Of a stretch of 64,000 nucleotides of DNA, positions 25,101 through 36,539 are shown in pieces. The number at the start of each line of letters is the position of its first letter. The stretch's first letter is position 1. The position numbers and the translations under genes were made by a program. The stretch is from the NCBI RefSeq assembly GCF_000275845.1, contig NW_006766883.1, positions 1,697,163 to 1,761,162 of the forward strand, written 5' to 3'. The notes below the pieces were generated by a model that was not told the DNA's origin, ran no database searches, and saw only the letters and a list, made by a program, of their open reading frames with translations. The stretch comes from Dichomitus squalens LYAD-421 SS1. Lineage: Eukaryota; Basidiomycota; Agaricomycetes; Polyporales; Polyporaceae.

Positions 25101-25262
25101 CGCGTCCTCGAGTATGCGGTCGACACATGCGGCAGAGACCCAGAGATCATCGTTGATAGGTTTTAGCAGCTGCTCTACGTTGGCGATAGACACTTCATCG
25201 TCGACAAGGGTGCTCCACTGTGAGGGCAAGTCCGGCGCGGAGGAGGTTGTGGCGGTCGACAT
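22118..25262 (-). CDS. SEC39: Sec39-domain protein (Dsl1/NRZ tether subunit)
   Basis: Predicted Sec39/NBAS-type subunit of the Dsl1 complex, which tethers COPI vesicles at the ER. Exons run 25262-23309, 23258-23099 and 23042-22118, joined in frame and giving about 1012 residues. The N-terminal two thirds is an all-helical solenoid with little sequence signature (STLVDDEVSIANVEQLLKPI at the start). The diagnostic part is C-terminal: SNLKGSLDHQIIEDICLTCS in the small second exon, then RLCSFNLMSRPGIPISPIEI followed by RLTKDRLSLVSRVLSSN, close to the conserved end of the Sec39 domain in human NBAS. After LPDILAAWCALEEEDIDQRR comes a basic Arg-rich stretch and a Ser/Gly-rich tail ending DDE-stop at 22118-22120. 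The 49-nt and 56-nt introns are typical of the window. Confidence 0.85.
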
Positions 25263-25608
25263 ACTCGAGAGGTGGAAGACACGTGCGGAGAGACGTGTAC
25301 CGCTGCTATGACGTGGGCGGCAAGTCTACCGGCTCGGATGCGCGCGATGGCTGCACGCGCATGCAACGTGCAACATGTATGGACACGACGCTCGCGAACA
25401 GCGACGAAAGCATGAGCAATGCACGTAATACATACAGACGTGTACAAATAGCATCCAACCCCGGAACCCGATGAGAACTACGCTGGTTTTCGACTGCAGT
25501 ACAGGCACCCTAGGCGAGCGTTGGGCGCGGCCGAGCACTTCATATCCGCACCAACAGACTTCCATTAGGCACCTCCACCTCCGAGCCCCGCCATGTCGGC
25601 TAAACCGG
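25263..25608. other. Spacer between NIP7 3' end and Sec39 start
   Basis: Both neighbours run leftwards, so this holds the Sec39 promoter and NIP7 3' region. Nothing else is seen. Confidence 0.4.
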
Positions 25609-26414
25609 TCAGAAGAGCGTTTCCTGCACATTTCATATGTAAGCGCGAGGAAAGTTCGGTTCGGTGCATGTACACTGACCTCGTCACGAAGATATTCGCC
25701 AACATCACTATGGTGTAGAGCTTAAGTTGAGAAGACCAGGAGGATCAGAGGGACGTACGCTTGGTGGAAAACAATGATTGCGGTGGGGTCAAGTTTTCTT
25801 GTGTCGACCGTGGACCGGGCAGTCACACCAAACCCCTGGTACGGCATCAGCGAATGTATTACATAGAAGGAACGCGACTTACTAGTGGCGTGTCATTCAT
25901 ACTGTATACGACCACACCTTGGTGCTCAGGCGTGTCCTCCGTGATGCGACCAAGGTGTGCTTTGAGTACGTGGTTGCCGTACAGGAAGGGCATCTCTCCG
26001 TTCGGCTTGATCCATACCTACATCGCCCAAAGAGCTTGAGATATCCCCGCATTCGAACCTTCAGGCTACATACCTTGTACTTCGCATATTGTGCGAGGTA
26101 GTCCAACGCCGTGATATGGAGCTTGAACTTGCCGCTCTTTGTGAATTTCCCAAAGCAAGTTCCGAGGCTTATGAGGTTTGGTCGTGCGACCGAAATTGCG
26201 AGGCGCATAGACGACTCAGACACATAGAAGACACGATCCTTCTGAAGACGGAAACAGTGGGGTTCATCTTGCCGGTCGATGAGATGGACCAAGTTTTTGC
26301 CCTGTGGGGAAGGATTAGCGGTATCCTCATAAAGCACAGCGCAAGGAGACATACTATGTAGTTGGCTAGCTTGGTGAACACCGTTTTGCTTTCTTCCTCG
26401 GTTAGCGGACGCAT
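25609..26414 (-). CDS. NIP7: 60S ribosome biogenesis protein Nip7
   Basis: Nucleolar/nuclear assembly factor for 60S subunits and 27S pre-rRNA processing. The protein is easily recognised. The ATG at 26412-26414 gives [20 protein letters not shown]; after the first intron come [20 protein letters not shown] and [15 protein letters not shown]. Then follow [20 protein letters not shown] and [15 protein letters not shown] (start of the PUA domain). The downstream exons give [20 protein letters not shown] and [20 protein letters not shown]. The last three exons give [18 protein letters not shown] and ETLF-stop (25609-25611). Length is about 180 residues, as in yeast and human. It is transcribed divergently from UreD; the two start codons are 213 bp apart. 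Confidence 0.96.
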
Positions 26415-26627
26415 GGCTTGGTAGAGTGGTGCGAGTAAGTAATGGTGTCCTGTCCACCGTCCGACAAGCCAGAGCCGAAGCCAAAAAGTTGCAGATTGGA
26501 TCGGGGAGGATGATGCCCGGCCACGTGCACGATCCCCGCGAGATTCAATGGGCGCCTGACGGGACTTGGTCCCGGACTCGGACGTCTGCCCAGATGGCCC
26601 TGATAACTTTATCAACGACGACGATAC
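26415..26627. promoter_or_regulatory. Divergent NIP7/ureD promoter region
   Basis: Only 213 bp separate the opposite start codons, so both promoters must share or overlap this stretch. I see no clear TATA element. Specific factor sites cannot be assigned by eye. Confidence 0.5.
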
Positions 26628-27576
26628 ATGACCCTTTCCAAGATTGAACAAGGCCATGGGCGTGTCGTACTGCGCAACGATGGCTCCGGAAATGTCTTCT
26701 CAGAACTTGCCGCGACATATCCGCTCAAGCTTCTTTCTCCACGACTACCTTCCCCGGATGTCTCCATCGTCTACATGCTCAGCTACGGTGGTGGGCTAGT
26801 CGGAGGGGATCGCGTTAGGCTAGACGTTGAGGTGCACGAAAGAGCACGACTTGTCATCCTGACGCAGGTGCGTTATGAAACCTAACTGCAGACATCCGTC
26901 TTATATGGTCTGTCAGGGATCTACCAAGGTGTTCAAGACACGACCGGGCCAACGACTCTCGTCGAACTCTCAGGCACATCCTATCACTGCTCAAAGGCTC
27001 AATGTCCAAGTTGCTGCTGGGAGCGCCTTGTTCCTACTTCCGGACCCTGTCACTTGCTTCCGTGACGCGAAGTACCACCAAGCACAGAGCTTCCATCTCT
27101 CGAAAGACTCATCGGTTGTGCTGCTCGATTGGGTCACCTCTGGTCGCAAGTCTCTCGGAGAGGAATGGGTCTTCTCCAGATATCACAGCCTGAACGAGGT
27201 TTACGTGGACGGTCGCCGTATAGCCAAGGACGCAATGTTGCTCGAAGAAGCTAGTCGGAACGCTGGTCCCTTGAACCCTCGATCGTTAAGCGAGTCCCTC
27301 GCCCCTTACTCCTGTTATGCGAATGTTATCATATACGGCTCGCTCATCCGGGAAACCACACAAAGTCTGTCAGAAGCGTATGGTGCTATCACCGTTTTCA
27401 AGCAGCATGCGCCTCCGCCTCTTCTTTGGTCCTTCAGCGCGATATGCAATGGCGAAGGATGCATCGTACGGGTCGCGGCGAAAGAGACAGAGGACGTAAA
27501 GAACTGGCTTGCCAAGGCTCTTCGGGACCTGGAGAACGTCCTCGGCGTGGATGTTTACAGGAGGGCGTTCTCCTAG
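26628..27576 (+). CDS. Urease accessory protein UreD
   Basis: Chaperone that, with UreF and UreG, delivers nickel to apo-urease in the cytosol. The ATG at 26628 gives MTLSKIEQGHGRVVLRNDGS; exon 1 ends at 26867 (LVILTQ). A 49-nt intron (26868-26916) leads to GSTKVFKTRPGQRLSSNSQA. Family hallmarks are the SYGGGLVGGDRVRLDVEV block (exon 1), AGSALFLLPDPVTCFRDAKY (about 27010-27070) and LLDWVTSGRKSLGEEWVFSR (about 27125-27185). Total is about 299 residues and intact to TAG at 27574-27576. No other urease gene is in the window; in fungi the urease genes are usually dispersed. The next gene downstream is a Dal5-family transporter, which could supply a urea precursor, but that link is inference. Confidence 0.92.
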
Positions 27577-28227
27577 GCAGTGGTAATTGGGAAATCGCTC
27601 CTGTCAAGAACGGCCGTTCTTTGCGGTAAGCAGAATTGTCGAAGGGTTTACTTATCTCCACTGATGAATGTGTCGCCGCCGATAGCTACGCTATCCTTGA
27701 GGCGTCAATCGGACGTGCGCGGACATGCGATTCCTGTCGTTATCGAATCAAACTGCCATAGAAAACGCAGTTGCGGCCGCGTCCTGGCAGACGGATGACC
27801 GGTGACCTGTGGCGTGAATCTATCTAGCGCTCAGCATTCAGCATTCACTGGTCTGTAGCGCAGCTTCACGCTAGCTATACGCTCATGGTGTACTCCTTCG
27901 CCACCTGTCCGCACCGGACACCTCGCGTTGAATGCCGCTGCAAAGCTCTAGACTGGCCGTGATTCGAAGTGAAAGGATATCGGGCGCTTAGATATGTCCG
28001 CTTGGGAATAAACGCACCGAGTAGCGCGTGTACGTATGTCCCTGTGAATGATAGAACTCCACTCGTGGTCTGGTGATATTCTTTCCGACGTCCCAGGATG
28101 TGAAGTTGGGTTTATCCTTCTTGCGCCCTAGCGAGCCACTGTGTACGTATGGCGCCCTGTCTCCGGAATCCTTTATCATCGGTGTGCCACTAAATGCTCT
28201 TGAGACAAGCTCGTCCCCACTTCGACC
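27577..28227. other. Spacer between ureD and the ACS-family transporter
   Basis: Tandem arrangement: ureD 3' region, then the transporter promoter. No gene is seen. A short direct duplication, CAGCATTCAGCATTCA (about 27833-27848), is the only local repeat. Confidence 0.4.
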
Positions 28228-30552
28228 ATGTCTTCTGAGACGATGTCACGCAAAGACTCCAAGGACCCAGAAGCTGTCGAAGTCCAGGAGATCAATGCGA
28301 ACGTGTATCGTCCGGAGGTGGATACTTCTGCCATCGATGAGAAGAAGCTCATGAGGAGGATCGACTGGCACGTGGTGCCATGGCTCTCTGTCCTCTATCT
28401 ATTGAACTTCCTTGATCGGGGGAGTATCGGCAACGCCAAGGTGAAGGGATCTCGTACGGCATCGCTCTGCTCAAGAATGCTGAAATTGCGCGTCGACAGT
28501 TGTATCATATGACGGCCGACCTCCACATTACCGACAAGCAGTACTTGATTGCATTGACAGTCTTCTTCTTCCCGTACTCGTTATTCGAGGTATGTCCGGA
28601 TCACGCGGAGCACCCGAGAAACCTCTCACAAGACTGCCACATACCCAGCCTCCAAGCAATGTTGCCCTCAAGAAATTGAGACCGTCGATATGGCTCTCCT
28701 TCATCATGTTTGTGTGGGGCATTACTATGGTATATGTATGCTCTCAAACATCCCGAAAATACGCTGATCACATCATTTGCAGACTATGCATGGGCTCATT
28801 ACGAACTATGCCGGCCTTGTCGGTATGTACACGATTGTCTACTCGCAAAATAGGTAATATACATGGGCGTAGGACTGCGATTCCTGCTCGGGCTCGCCGA
28901 AGCGGGACTTTACCCAGGAGTTGTCTTTTACATGTCCTGGTGAGCACAATAGCAAGGGGAGCGGCTAGCCTGGATTACATCATTTACATCGTCCCTTCCT
29001 TGCAGCTGGTATCGTCGTAACGAGCTAGGCACGCGTGTAGGGGTATTCTTCTCCTCTGCGACTATTGCAGGAGCATTTAGTGGACTTCTCGCTGCTGCCA
29101 TCGCGAAGATGGATGGCGTTGGTGGCAAGCCGGGTTGGGCATGGATATTCATTCTTGAAGGCCTCTTCACCGTGCTCTGTGCTATCGCGTCCTTCTTCAT
29201 TCTCTCGGATTTTCCCGACACCGCGAAGTTCCTTACAGAGACCGAGCGTGAGTCTACTGGAGCAAATAGCATCCAAAGGCCATAAGTGAACGATCTTTTT
29301 TCTGACGACAGGCGTCTGGGTCATCCGGCGGTTGCAAGCTGACATGAAGTTCAGCGCTGGCGGAGAGTCCTTCAAGATGAAATACGTATGGCAGGCTCTG
29401 TCCGACTGGACTACTTGGCTAGCAAGTACGTTTTTCTGCATGTTGTGTAACTTGGTGTCCGAAGTGATGATGCTCGTACAGTGGGTATCTACATGGGCTT
29501 GTAAGTCTCATCCTTCCTTGCCACAGTTGGTATTTACCCGGATCGCAGCGACGGTCCATTGTTCGCCTTCTCCCTCTTCACACCAACTATCATCAACCAG
29601 CTTGGATTCCAAGCTACTGCGGCCAATCTGCTCTCTGTCCCGGTCTATGCGTGGGCATGTATCATGACTGTCGTCGTCGGGTTCTGGGGAGATAGAGTGA
29701 AGAGTAGGGCATGGATCAATCTGTGCGTACCGGTCCTTTCACTCGGACTGTCGAGCTCGATGCTAATGCCTACCTCAGAGGCTTGTTCGGCAGTGGTGAG
29801 CATGCCACGCACAGACACCGATCTTCTCCCTCACTCTATTGCTTCTCATAGGACTCATCGGCTACATCATCCTCATCTGCTCGAAGAACCCGTCATTATC
29901 GTACTTTGCAGTGTATCTCGCAGCATCGTGAGTACGAGATGACTTCTTCCCACTCCACCGTATGCTGATACAATCCCAGCTCGATATACCCTACCATACG
30001 TACGCAGTCTTCCATAATCGCCTGCTGATATTTACATCCCGCTAACCTCCCACTGCAACCTCCAAATAGCCAACTCGGTGTGCGTACGGAGTGCATTACC
30101 TGGTTCGAGTTGACGAGCTTACATCCTTTGCAGCGCATGGGTAGCAAGTAACGTCGAAGGTTCCTACAAGCGCAGCGCCGTGCTTGGCATGGCCATAGGG
30201 TGGGGCAATTTGAACGGCGCGGTGACCTCCAATGTCGTATGTCTCACCATGCTACTCGACTTCCTTTGCAGCCGCTCATGTATCAAACCAGTATCGAGCA
30301 GTCGACAAGCCGTGGTATAGACTCGGGCACGGGATTGTCCTCGCGTACATCGCCATTGGCTGGTTGTGTTCGCTAACATATTACTTCCACCTCAAATATG
30401 AGAACGCACGTCGGGAACGAGGCGATCGCGACGAGGTCATCGAAGGTACCGACAACAAGCATGCCGTCGAGAGCAATGGCCACTTTGAGAACATCGAGGC
30501 AGCAAGGATTGAGAAGGGAGATAAATGGAGTGGCTTTCGCTATTCTCTATGA
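28228..30552 (+). CDS. MFS transporter, allantoate permease (Dal5/ACS) family
   Basis: Plasma-membrane proton symporter of the anion:cation symporter family. Fungal members move allantoate, ureidosuccinate, nicotinate, pantothenate or vitamins. The ATG at 28228 is followed by an acidic cytosolic tail, then DWHVVPWLSVLYLLNFLDRG (TM1) and SIGNAK. After a 61-nt intron (gtgaag..cgacag) comes LYHMTADLHITDKQYLIALT. Further pieces are RPSIWLSFIMFVWGITM, GLRFLLGLAEAGLYPGVVFY, the RRNELGTRVGVFFSSATIAG motif, WIFILEGLFTVLCAIASFFI, a central loop (VWVIRRLQADMKFSAGGESF) and the C-terminal half (FTPTIINQLGFQATAANLLS). The last membrane segments precede a charged tail, and the TGA is at 30550-30552. About a dozen introns split the gene. 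A frame break near 28441 is removed by the first intron. Substrate is not determinable. Confidence 0.88.
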
Positions 30553-30794
30553 TGATGGGCCGCGATTTTGGGTTTTCCGTCACGCGTGCATAGATTACGT
30601 GCGCTAAATGCTTGTGATGGCAGGCCCCGGATTGTTCAATGATGCTTTATTATTGTGAGTAGTGTTCGGGGTGTATGATAGATACAATGGCGATACAAGA
30701 TGCGTTGCGTGCGGTATGATAGGTCCAGCATGAAGCAACTCCATTAAATCCCGGAAGACATCAACACGTGCACAAAGCGATTGAGAACGGTGTA

Positions 30795-33380
30795 CTACAG
30801 AGGCGCATCGTCTATCCGCTTCGCCGCGGGTGCAGGAGTAGGCGAAGGGTCCTCCGGGGCAACGGTGGGCTCGACGGTCTCTAGCGGTGGTGGTGCACTA
30901 CGCTCTTGGCTATTCTCCTCTAACCATTTGTCCATTGCATCCTTACGGTTGGCAAATGGCCTAGGGCCAAGGAGGGCAATCATGTCCTCGCTGTATTGAA
31001 AATGTCAGCCTCTTGCAATGCACACGATAGTGATGTCGAACGTACCGAGTGATAACCTCCTTCTCCAGGAGCAACTTCGCGACCTTCTCAACATCATCTT
31101 TGTGCTCTGTGAGAAGTTCTGTCGTGCGCCGATGTGCATGGCTGAAAGAGAACAGAATAGATGAGCATAGAGTCGGAACAGGTAGTGCGAGATACGTACA
31201 CAATCATCTTCCGCACTTGCTCATCAAGCATCTCAGCGGTCTTCTCGCTGAAAGGCTTGACCAATGACTCTTGCGTTGCATTTGCGCCGCCGTAGCTGAC
31301 GGGGCCGACAACATCGTTCATACCGTAGTTGGCCACGGCTTCGAAAGCGATCCTAGTGATCTTCTGGAGATCGTCCTGGGCACCGGTTGTGACATTCTCG
31401 TGGCCGAAAAAAATCTCTTCGGATACACGACCGCCTAGGGTCATGCATATCCTGTCGAGCATCTGCGGTGTTGAGAGCAGGTACCGATCAGGAGGCAGGT
31501 ACTGCAAGCTCGATGTCAACGAAAGGCTCTCAGGTGGTTCAGCTCGGAGAACGACGTACCTTGGCATAACCAAGAGCGCCAACACCGCGAGGGATGATGC
31601 TAACTTTGAGAAGAGGGTCCGCGTGCTCCAGGAACCAACCACAGATAGCGTGGCCGGCTTCATGGTAGGCAACCGTCTTCTTCTCTTCGGGGCTAAGCAG
31701 CCTGCTCTTCCGCTCCAGGCCGACGATGACACGCTCAATGGCCGCCTCGAAATCGTCTTCCGTAACAGAGTCGTGGCCGACGCGCGCCGCGTGCAAGGCC
31801 GCCTCGTTACACACGTTCGCGACGTCGGCACCCGAGAAACCGGGTGTAAGCACAGCAAGCTTCTCGGCAAACTTCCCCACCTCGGGAAGCGTGCTTGCGA
31901 GGCGAAGAGGCTTCAGGTGGACCATGAAGATGCCCTTCCTTCCTACGACGTCGGGACGGTCGATGGTGATGTGCCTGTCGAAACGACCGGGACGCATCAA
32001 GGCAGAGTCGAGAACGTCGGGCCGATTAGTACCCGCGAGGACGACAACGTGTTCCTGGGTGCCAAATCCATCCATCTCCACAAGCAGCTGGTTCAACGTT
32101 TGCTCGCGCTCGTCGTTGCCGCCGATGCCCTTGCCCTTTCCACGAGACTTGCCAATGGCGTCGATCTCGTCAATGAAGATGATCGAGGGGGCATTCTTCT
32201 TCGCAGTAGCGAAGAGGTCGCGTACACGGGAAGAACCGACGCCGACAAAGAGCTCGACAAACTCGGAGCCGGACACGGAATAGAAGGGAACCCCAGCCTC
32301 GCCTGCAGTAGCCTTTGCGAGCAAGGTCTTACCGGTACCAGGAGGACCGGAAAGAATGGCACCACGAGGGATCTTGGCACCGAGTCGCTCGTAGCGGGCG
32401 GGCTCCTTGAGGAAAGAGACGAACTCCATGATCTCGACCTTAGCCTCGTCCATGCCGGCGATGTCGGCAAAGCGAACCCTGACGTCCGTCTCGTTGTTGA
32501 ACATGCGAGCTTTGCTCTTGCCAACGCTGAAGATGCCACCACCACCTCCTGCCCCGCCGCCTGCACGTCGCGATAGCCAGATCATGATACCGGCAAAGAG
32601 GAGGGTAGGGCCGAAGCTGACGAGGTAGTTGAATGTGGAAACCTCCTCGTGGTAAGACACGGGTATGCGTTCGTGCGAAGGGATGCCCAGCTCGTTCTGC
32701 GCCTCGTCCAGCTTCCGCTCGAAGGCCTCCACCGAACCGATGGAGAAGTAGTACTCGCCTCCACCAGATGGCGCAGTCGGGTACATGGTCCCTGTAGCAT
32801 TGGAGTGAAGCTTGACTCGAACCTTGGAGCGATTCACAACGGTGAGGGAGTCGACGAGGCCCTTGTCGAGGAACGCTGTGCGGAACTCCTGCCAGGTTAT
32901 CTCGCGAGCCGAGGGGTAAGAACTCGAGGAGAGAGCGAAGAAGATGGCCGCGGTGGTGGCAAGGAGCGCAAGCTGGTTGGGGTTGAAGGGGTTGTTCGCG
33001 TTCGGATTCTCCTGCTTGTTACGCCTGCCCTCCTGACGCCCCTGACTGTGCTCGTTTCCTCCGTCCTTCTGGTGAGTGGACTCTCTCTTTGCGGCCTGCT
33101 GTTGCTGGTGGTACCGCTGAAAGAATCCTTCAAGACCCTTCAGCGGTTCCTCCTTTGGTTGAACATCCTTCCCCTCTGCCTGCTTATTCTCAACCTGGCC
33201 CTCCTTGTCCTTCGCGCTCTCCTCCGGGGACTTGGAGTCTGCCGGAGGCTTCTGGTCTGGTGTGGGCTGGCTATCGGATGGCGTAGCGTAGAAGCGGGAA
33301 AATCGTGCGGGTACGAGTGCGGGCGCAGCCCGTCTGCGTGTGAGCACGGCCGCGCGAGCTCGAAGAGACCTAGAAAGCAT
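30795..33380 (-). CDS. Mitochondrial m-AAA protease (Yta10/Yta12, AFG3-like)
   Basis: Subunit of the FtsH-type AAA protease of the inner mitochondrial membrane (matrix-facing), for protein quality control and processing. From the ATG at 33378-33380: an Arg/Ala-rich presequence ([20 protein letters not shown]), a charged Gln/Glu/Lys-rich linker, TM1 ([20 protein letters not shown]), the intermembrane domain, and TM2 ([20 protein letters not shown]). The AAA module follows with SGPPGTGKT (Walker A, about 32330), IIFIDEIDA (Walker B, about 32180) and the second region of homology RPGRFDRHI. The zinc protease motif is HEAGH (about 31660). After the intron at about 31506-31560 comes [20 protein letters not shown]. 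The small C-terminal exons include [20 protein letters not shown], and the tail is Pro-rich. Complete, about 800 residues. I cannot decide by eye which of the two fungal paralogues (Yta10 or Yta12) it is. Confidence 0.94.
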
Positions 33381-33685
33381 GAGGGCAGGAGAGAGAGGTA
33401 TGAGTGTGAACCGAGCTGGAGGGGCGGGTCCTTGCGCGATCCCGGAATTTCGCTGCCCTCGGGGCGCGCATGACTAACGTAGACCCTATTCTAGGGTTCC
33501 CGACCCGCCGAACGTGATCGTAAGCCCACTCGCGCCTGCCAGCCGCGGCCGCGTCACTGATTTGATCATTTGCGAGCACGTACTCATAGTCATTCGCAGA
33601 AAGGGGCATGTACAACGAATACACTATTCAGGGGACAGAGAATGTTCTGAACCACACAGTCGCTATTAGCTGTGACGACAGCATC
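33381..33685. other. Promoter of the m-AAA gene and 3' region of the phytase gene
   Basis: Both flanking genes run leftwards. Nothing else is seen in these 305 bp. Confidence 0.4.
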
Positions 33686-35665
33686 TCAATGCTTCATGCG
33701 TCCGTCAATGATGTTGTCCGGGAACCCTGCGGTGTAGTCAGCGAAGCAATCGTACTGGAAGTCCACTTCGGCAATGCGCTCTTGAAGACCCTGAACGAAG
33801 CTTTCTACAAGGCACAGACCGTCCTTATTTTCCGTGCAGTGGGAGACACCAGTCAATGGAACGACACCATCGTTGAGGAGGAAGCGGATGTACGACTCCT
33901 TGTGGGTACGATTCGCAGCAGGGCAAGACACAACCTGCCCAACAAGGTTGGCTGCAAAGGGTACCAGATGGGAAGCAATGTACGACTGTTGTGGGAGGCG
34001 AGTGAGCTGCCACGCCTGATACGGTACGAAGTATTACTTACATGGTCCTTAGCGATGTGATTGACGGGTAGCGGACCAGTCCTTGTCAACGGAATGCTCA
34101 AGTTCAAAGCGGTGAGTACTACACCACAGACACACAAGTCAGTAAATAGTGGGGCTGCTGTGCTCTGGGCAGAACGTACCGGTAGTGATGACCGTGTCGT
34201 GAGTCGCGTCTACGTATATGGGCTGGTCAAGCGGGGATGTCACGTTGTTGCCGTCGATAGTTTGGTTCAGGGTCGTTGAGAAGTTGGTGATGGGTGTCTG
34301 CGTCAAACGCGCCAGCAATTCCTGAACGTAGCCAATGCCCTGAGCAGCAGCAGAAGGCGATCCAGGGCCATAGCTGTACCATATCTCCAGATCTAGCCAT
34401 GCACTCAGTTCTATGAGATATAGAAGGTTTCCGAGATGGTGACTCACCGAGGGCGTACTCGTAGCCCTTCCATTCCTCCTCCGTAAACAGATCGCAGAAC
34501 TCAGAGTAGCCAAGAGCCACCGTTTCGTATGCACACAGTTGTTGCATGCTCTGGACGGTTGAGACGTCTAACTCTATGCCATCGATGTGTTTCTGCAGAC
34601 GAGCCACAGTCTTGTTAAGGTAGATTTGCGACCAGTTTCCTGCCGCAATGATGCCTAGGTTGGCGTTGTCATTCCCTGAATTAGGACAGGCATCCCACGG
34701 GGTCAAAGCATCGTAGAAGGGGTCGTCCTCAATAACGATGACTTGGTGATATGATGATTGGTACTGCTGAACACCGAAGAACCCAGCTGCAAAATGAAGC
34801 CTTCCCATGAGAATTTAGTATGTACTTCAAAGGATTTCAAGACGCGGCGCTCACGCGGAATCGACCATACGTGCATTTGAGTTAGTCCGGAACACGGGGA
34901 GGTTCTTAAAGCCTTCCAAGAGGTGTCCGTATTTGACCCTAAAAGCAATTCCAAGATCGAAGCTGAAGTTCGGAGTGGTCAGTTCGCAGGCATCGAAAGC
35001 AATATCATGAACTTCATACAGTTGCTCGCGGCCGAAGGGCGTGAGGATCTCGGCTCCCAGCTTATACGTCCAGGTGTTCAGGAATTCAAGAGGACCAGTC
35101 GCCGTAAATCCAGTCGAATTGGCAGCGGCATGGAGTCTGGACGCAAACTTTGAAGGAGATGAACCGTCCGTGGGATACCTCGCACCGTGACGGTGTAGCA
35201 GGTGGACTTGAGTGAGCTCGCAGCCCGTCGGTACCTTGGCCGTGGATTTCAGGCCAAAGGCGCTCTCCCCAAGAGACCACCATGGAGACAAATTGCCCCA
35301 GTAGCGCATAGGATTGAACCCAGGAGTGCTGACAGGCGCTTGTCCTTCCGCAGGGTTGATGAGAGGGTAGACGTCCTCCTTCACAGGTGCGACTGGTGCA
35401 GTCTCTAGGACCCACGCCTCATCGCCAGCTGGAGCAGGACGTCAGGCATACGGGTTTGTACTAAGTCCCAAGTGAACATACTAGGCGTCGGTCCCGGGTG
35501 ACCGACCTGTTCTGCGTCGGGAAAGTAGGTGTCAATAGCCGTATTGGTTGCGCCGGGAGGAGGGAACACGGCAGATTCTGTGGAGCCGGCCCAGGATGAT
35601 GCGCTGGGATAGGCGGCTACCACAGAAGCGGTGCTGAGGAAAAGAAGAAGAGAGGAGGCGACCAT
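33686..35665 (-). CDS. Secreted histidine acid phosphatase (phytase-like)
   Basis: Extracellular phosphomonoesterase of the histidine acid phosphatase family; fungal members of this type include phytases and broad acid phosphatases. The ATG at 35663-35665 opens a signal peptide (MVASSLLLFLSTASVVAAYP). After an intron, FNPMRYWGNLSPWWS leads to the catalytic motif LLHRHGARYPTDGSSP (about 35160-35205; RHGxRxP, nucleophilic His). Then come LTPFGREQLYEVHDIAFDAC, the exon starting LHFAAGFFGVQQYQSSYHQV with DDPFYDALTPWDACP, and the region QPIYVDATHDTVIT with the catalytic HD pair (about 34190). The tail includes VSCPAANRTHKESYIRFLLN and Cys residues suited to disulphides. Several N-x-S/T sites (NWS, NKT, NFS) agree with secretion. 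TGA is at 33686-33688. Confidence 0.9.
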
Positions 35666-36185
35666 GATGTAGGAGTGTTGCTGTATGGCCGGACGGAGGC
35701 TTCCACTGGCTATCGTACCACGAGCTACGACTCGTACTTATGGCGGGCGTACAGACGCTCAGAAGGCCAAAATCCCGTCGTCACGCCTGGGGCGCTGAGC
35801 CGGCAGCATAGTATGAGAAACGGCAGTAAGTGGAGGGCTTCCCCATGGGTTGAGGGCTCGTAGATTGTTTGCCGGCCGCGGGGTTCAGGGTTTACAGTCA
35901 AAGCTGTGATCATCCATATGCACTACGGCGTTTATGCGTCTCTGAAAGTTGATGCGAATGAAATTGACTGCCAGACCCAGCAACCTACTCACCTCAGCTT
36001 GCAACGGAGCCTGTCTGAGGAGAAAGAGGATCGAACCAACGACATGAATACGTCTAGTGAGTTGGTCAGTCTAGTTGCCCGGCAAGAATTTATGCCGAGA
36101 GGGACGGACAAGAGAAGAGATAGAAGGTATCAGAGGCGCTGGTCCATCAGTCCCATCACTTCGTTATTGCCATTTCTAGCAGATG
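35666..36185. other. Upstream region of the phytase gene
   Basis: Presumed promoter of the leftward phytase gene. Two candidate frames around 35675-36000 show no protein character. Confidence 0.4.
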
Positions 36186-36187
36186 TA

Positions 36188-36537
36188 CAGTGCTTTGCAA
36201 AAAAGATTGCAGTGCGAAGCGCGCAAATCCGGTTTGCCCCTGTTTGGTCCCCCGTCGGCTACGGCGAGGATTTCTGTTTCGGGAACCGGGCGCTCACAAG
36301 GACTCCGTCCGTCAAAGCCGTGCTTGAGTCTGTGCCCGCTTTCCTACTGCCAAAATAAACGACGATGTTCTCTGCCTCCGCAATATAACTTTCTAAATAT
36401 ATTTGGTAGGTTTGTAGCTGAAAAATCGACCATGTTGCAAAGAGGCTCCCGGCATTGCGGGCGTTTCTCCGGGTGAGCAAACAGAGGCAAACAGAATTTT
36501 GCGCGCTTCGCACTGCAATCTTTTTTGCAAAGCACTG
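36188..36537. mobile_element. 350-bp MITE with TA duplication (Tc1/mariner-pogo type)
   Basis: Seen directly: the first 40 bases (36188-36227, starting CAGTGCTTTGCAAAAAAGAT) are repeated exactly as the reverse complement of 36498-36537. Similarity continues to about 59 bp with a few differences and one indel (GTTTGCCCCTGTTTG against GTTTGCCTCTGTTTG). The element sits between TA dinucleotides at 36186-36187 and 36538-36539. The centre is AT-rich near 36380-36410 and no coding frame fits a transposase. Known for the superfamily: Tc1/mariner/pogo elements insert at TA and duplicate it, and many start CAGT. The call is therefore a non-autonomous, hairpin-capable MITE. The perfect 40-bp arms suggest recent origin. 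Confidence 0.87.
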
Positions 36538-36539
36538 TA

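Noticed and set aside
28435..28505. Apparent +1 frameshift in the allantoate-family transporter after SIGNAK
   Set aside because: A 61-nt intron (gtgaag..cgacag) removes the stretch and joins SIGNAK directly to LYHMTADLHI, the expected family order.
31329..32576. 415-codon plus-strand frame across the m-AAA protease gene
   Set aside because: Antisense shadow of the AAA and protease domains on the minus strand.
35990..36090. GGTTCGATCC-like T-loop on the minus strand
   Set aside because: The flanking bases do not pair as a T-stem and no acceptor or D-arm partner is present.
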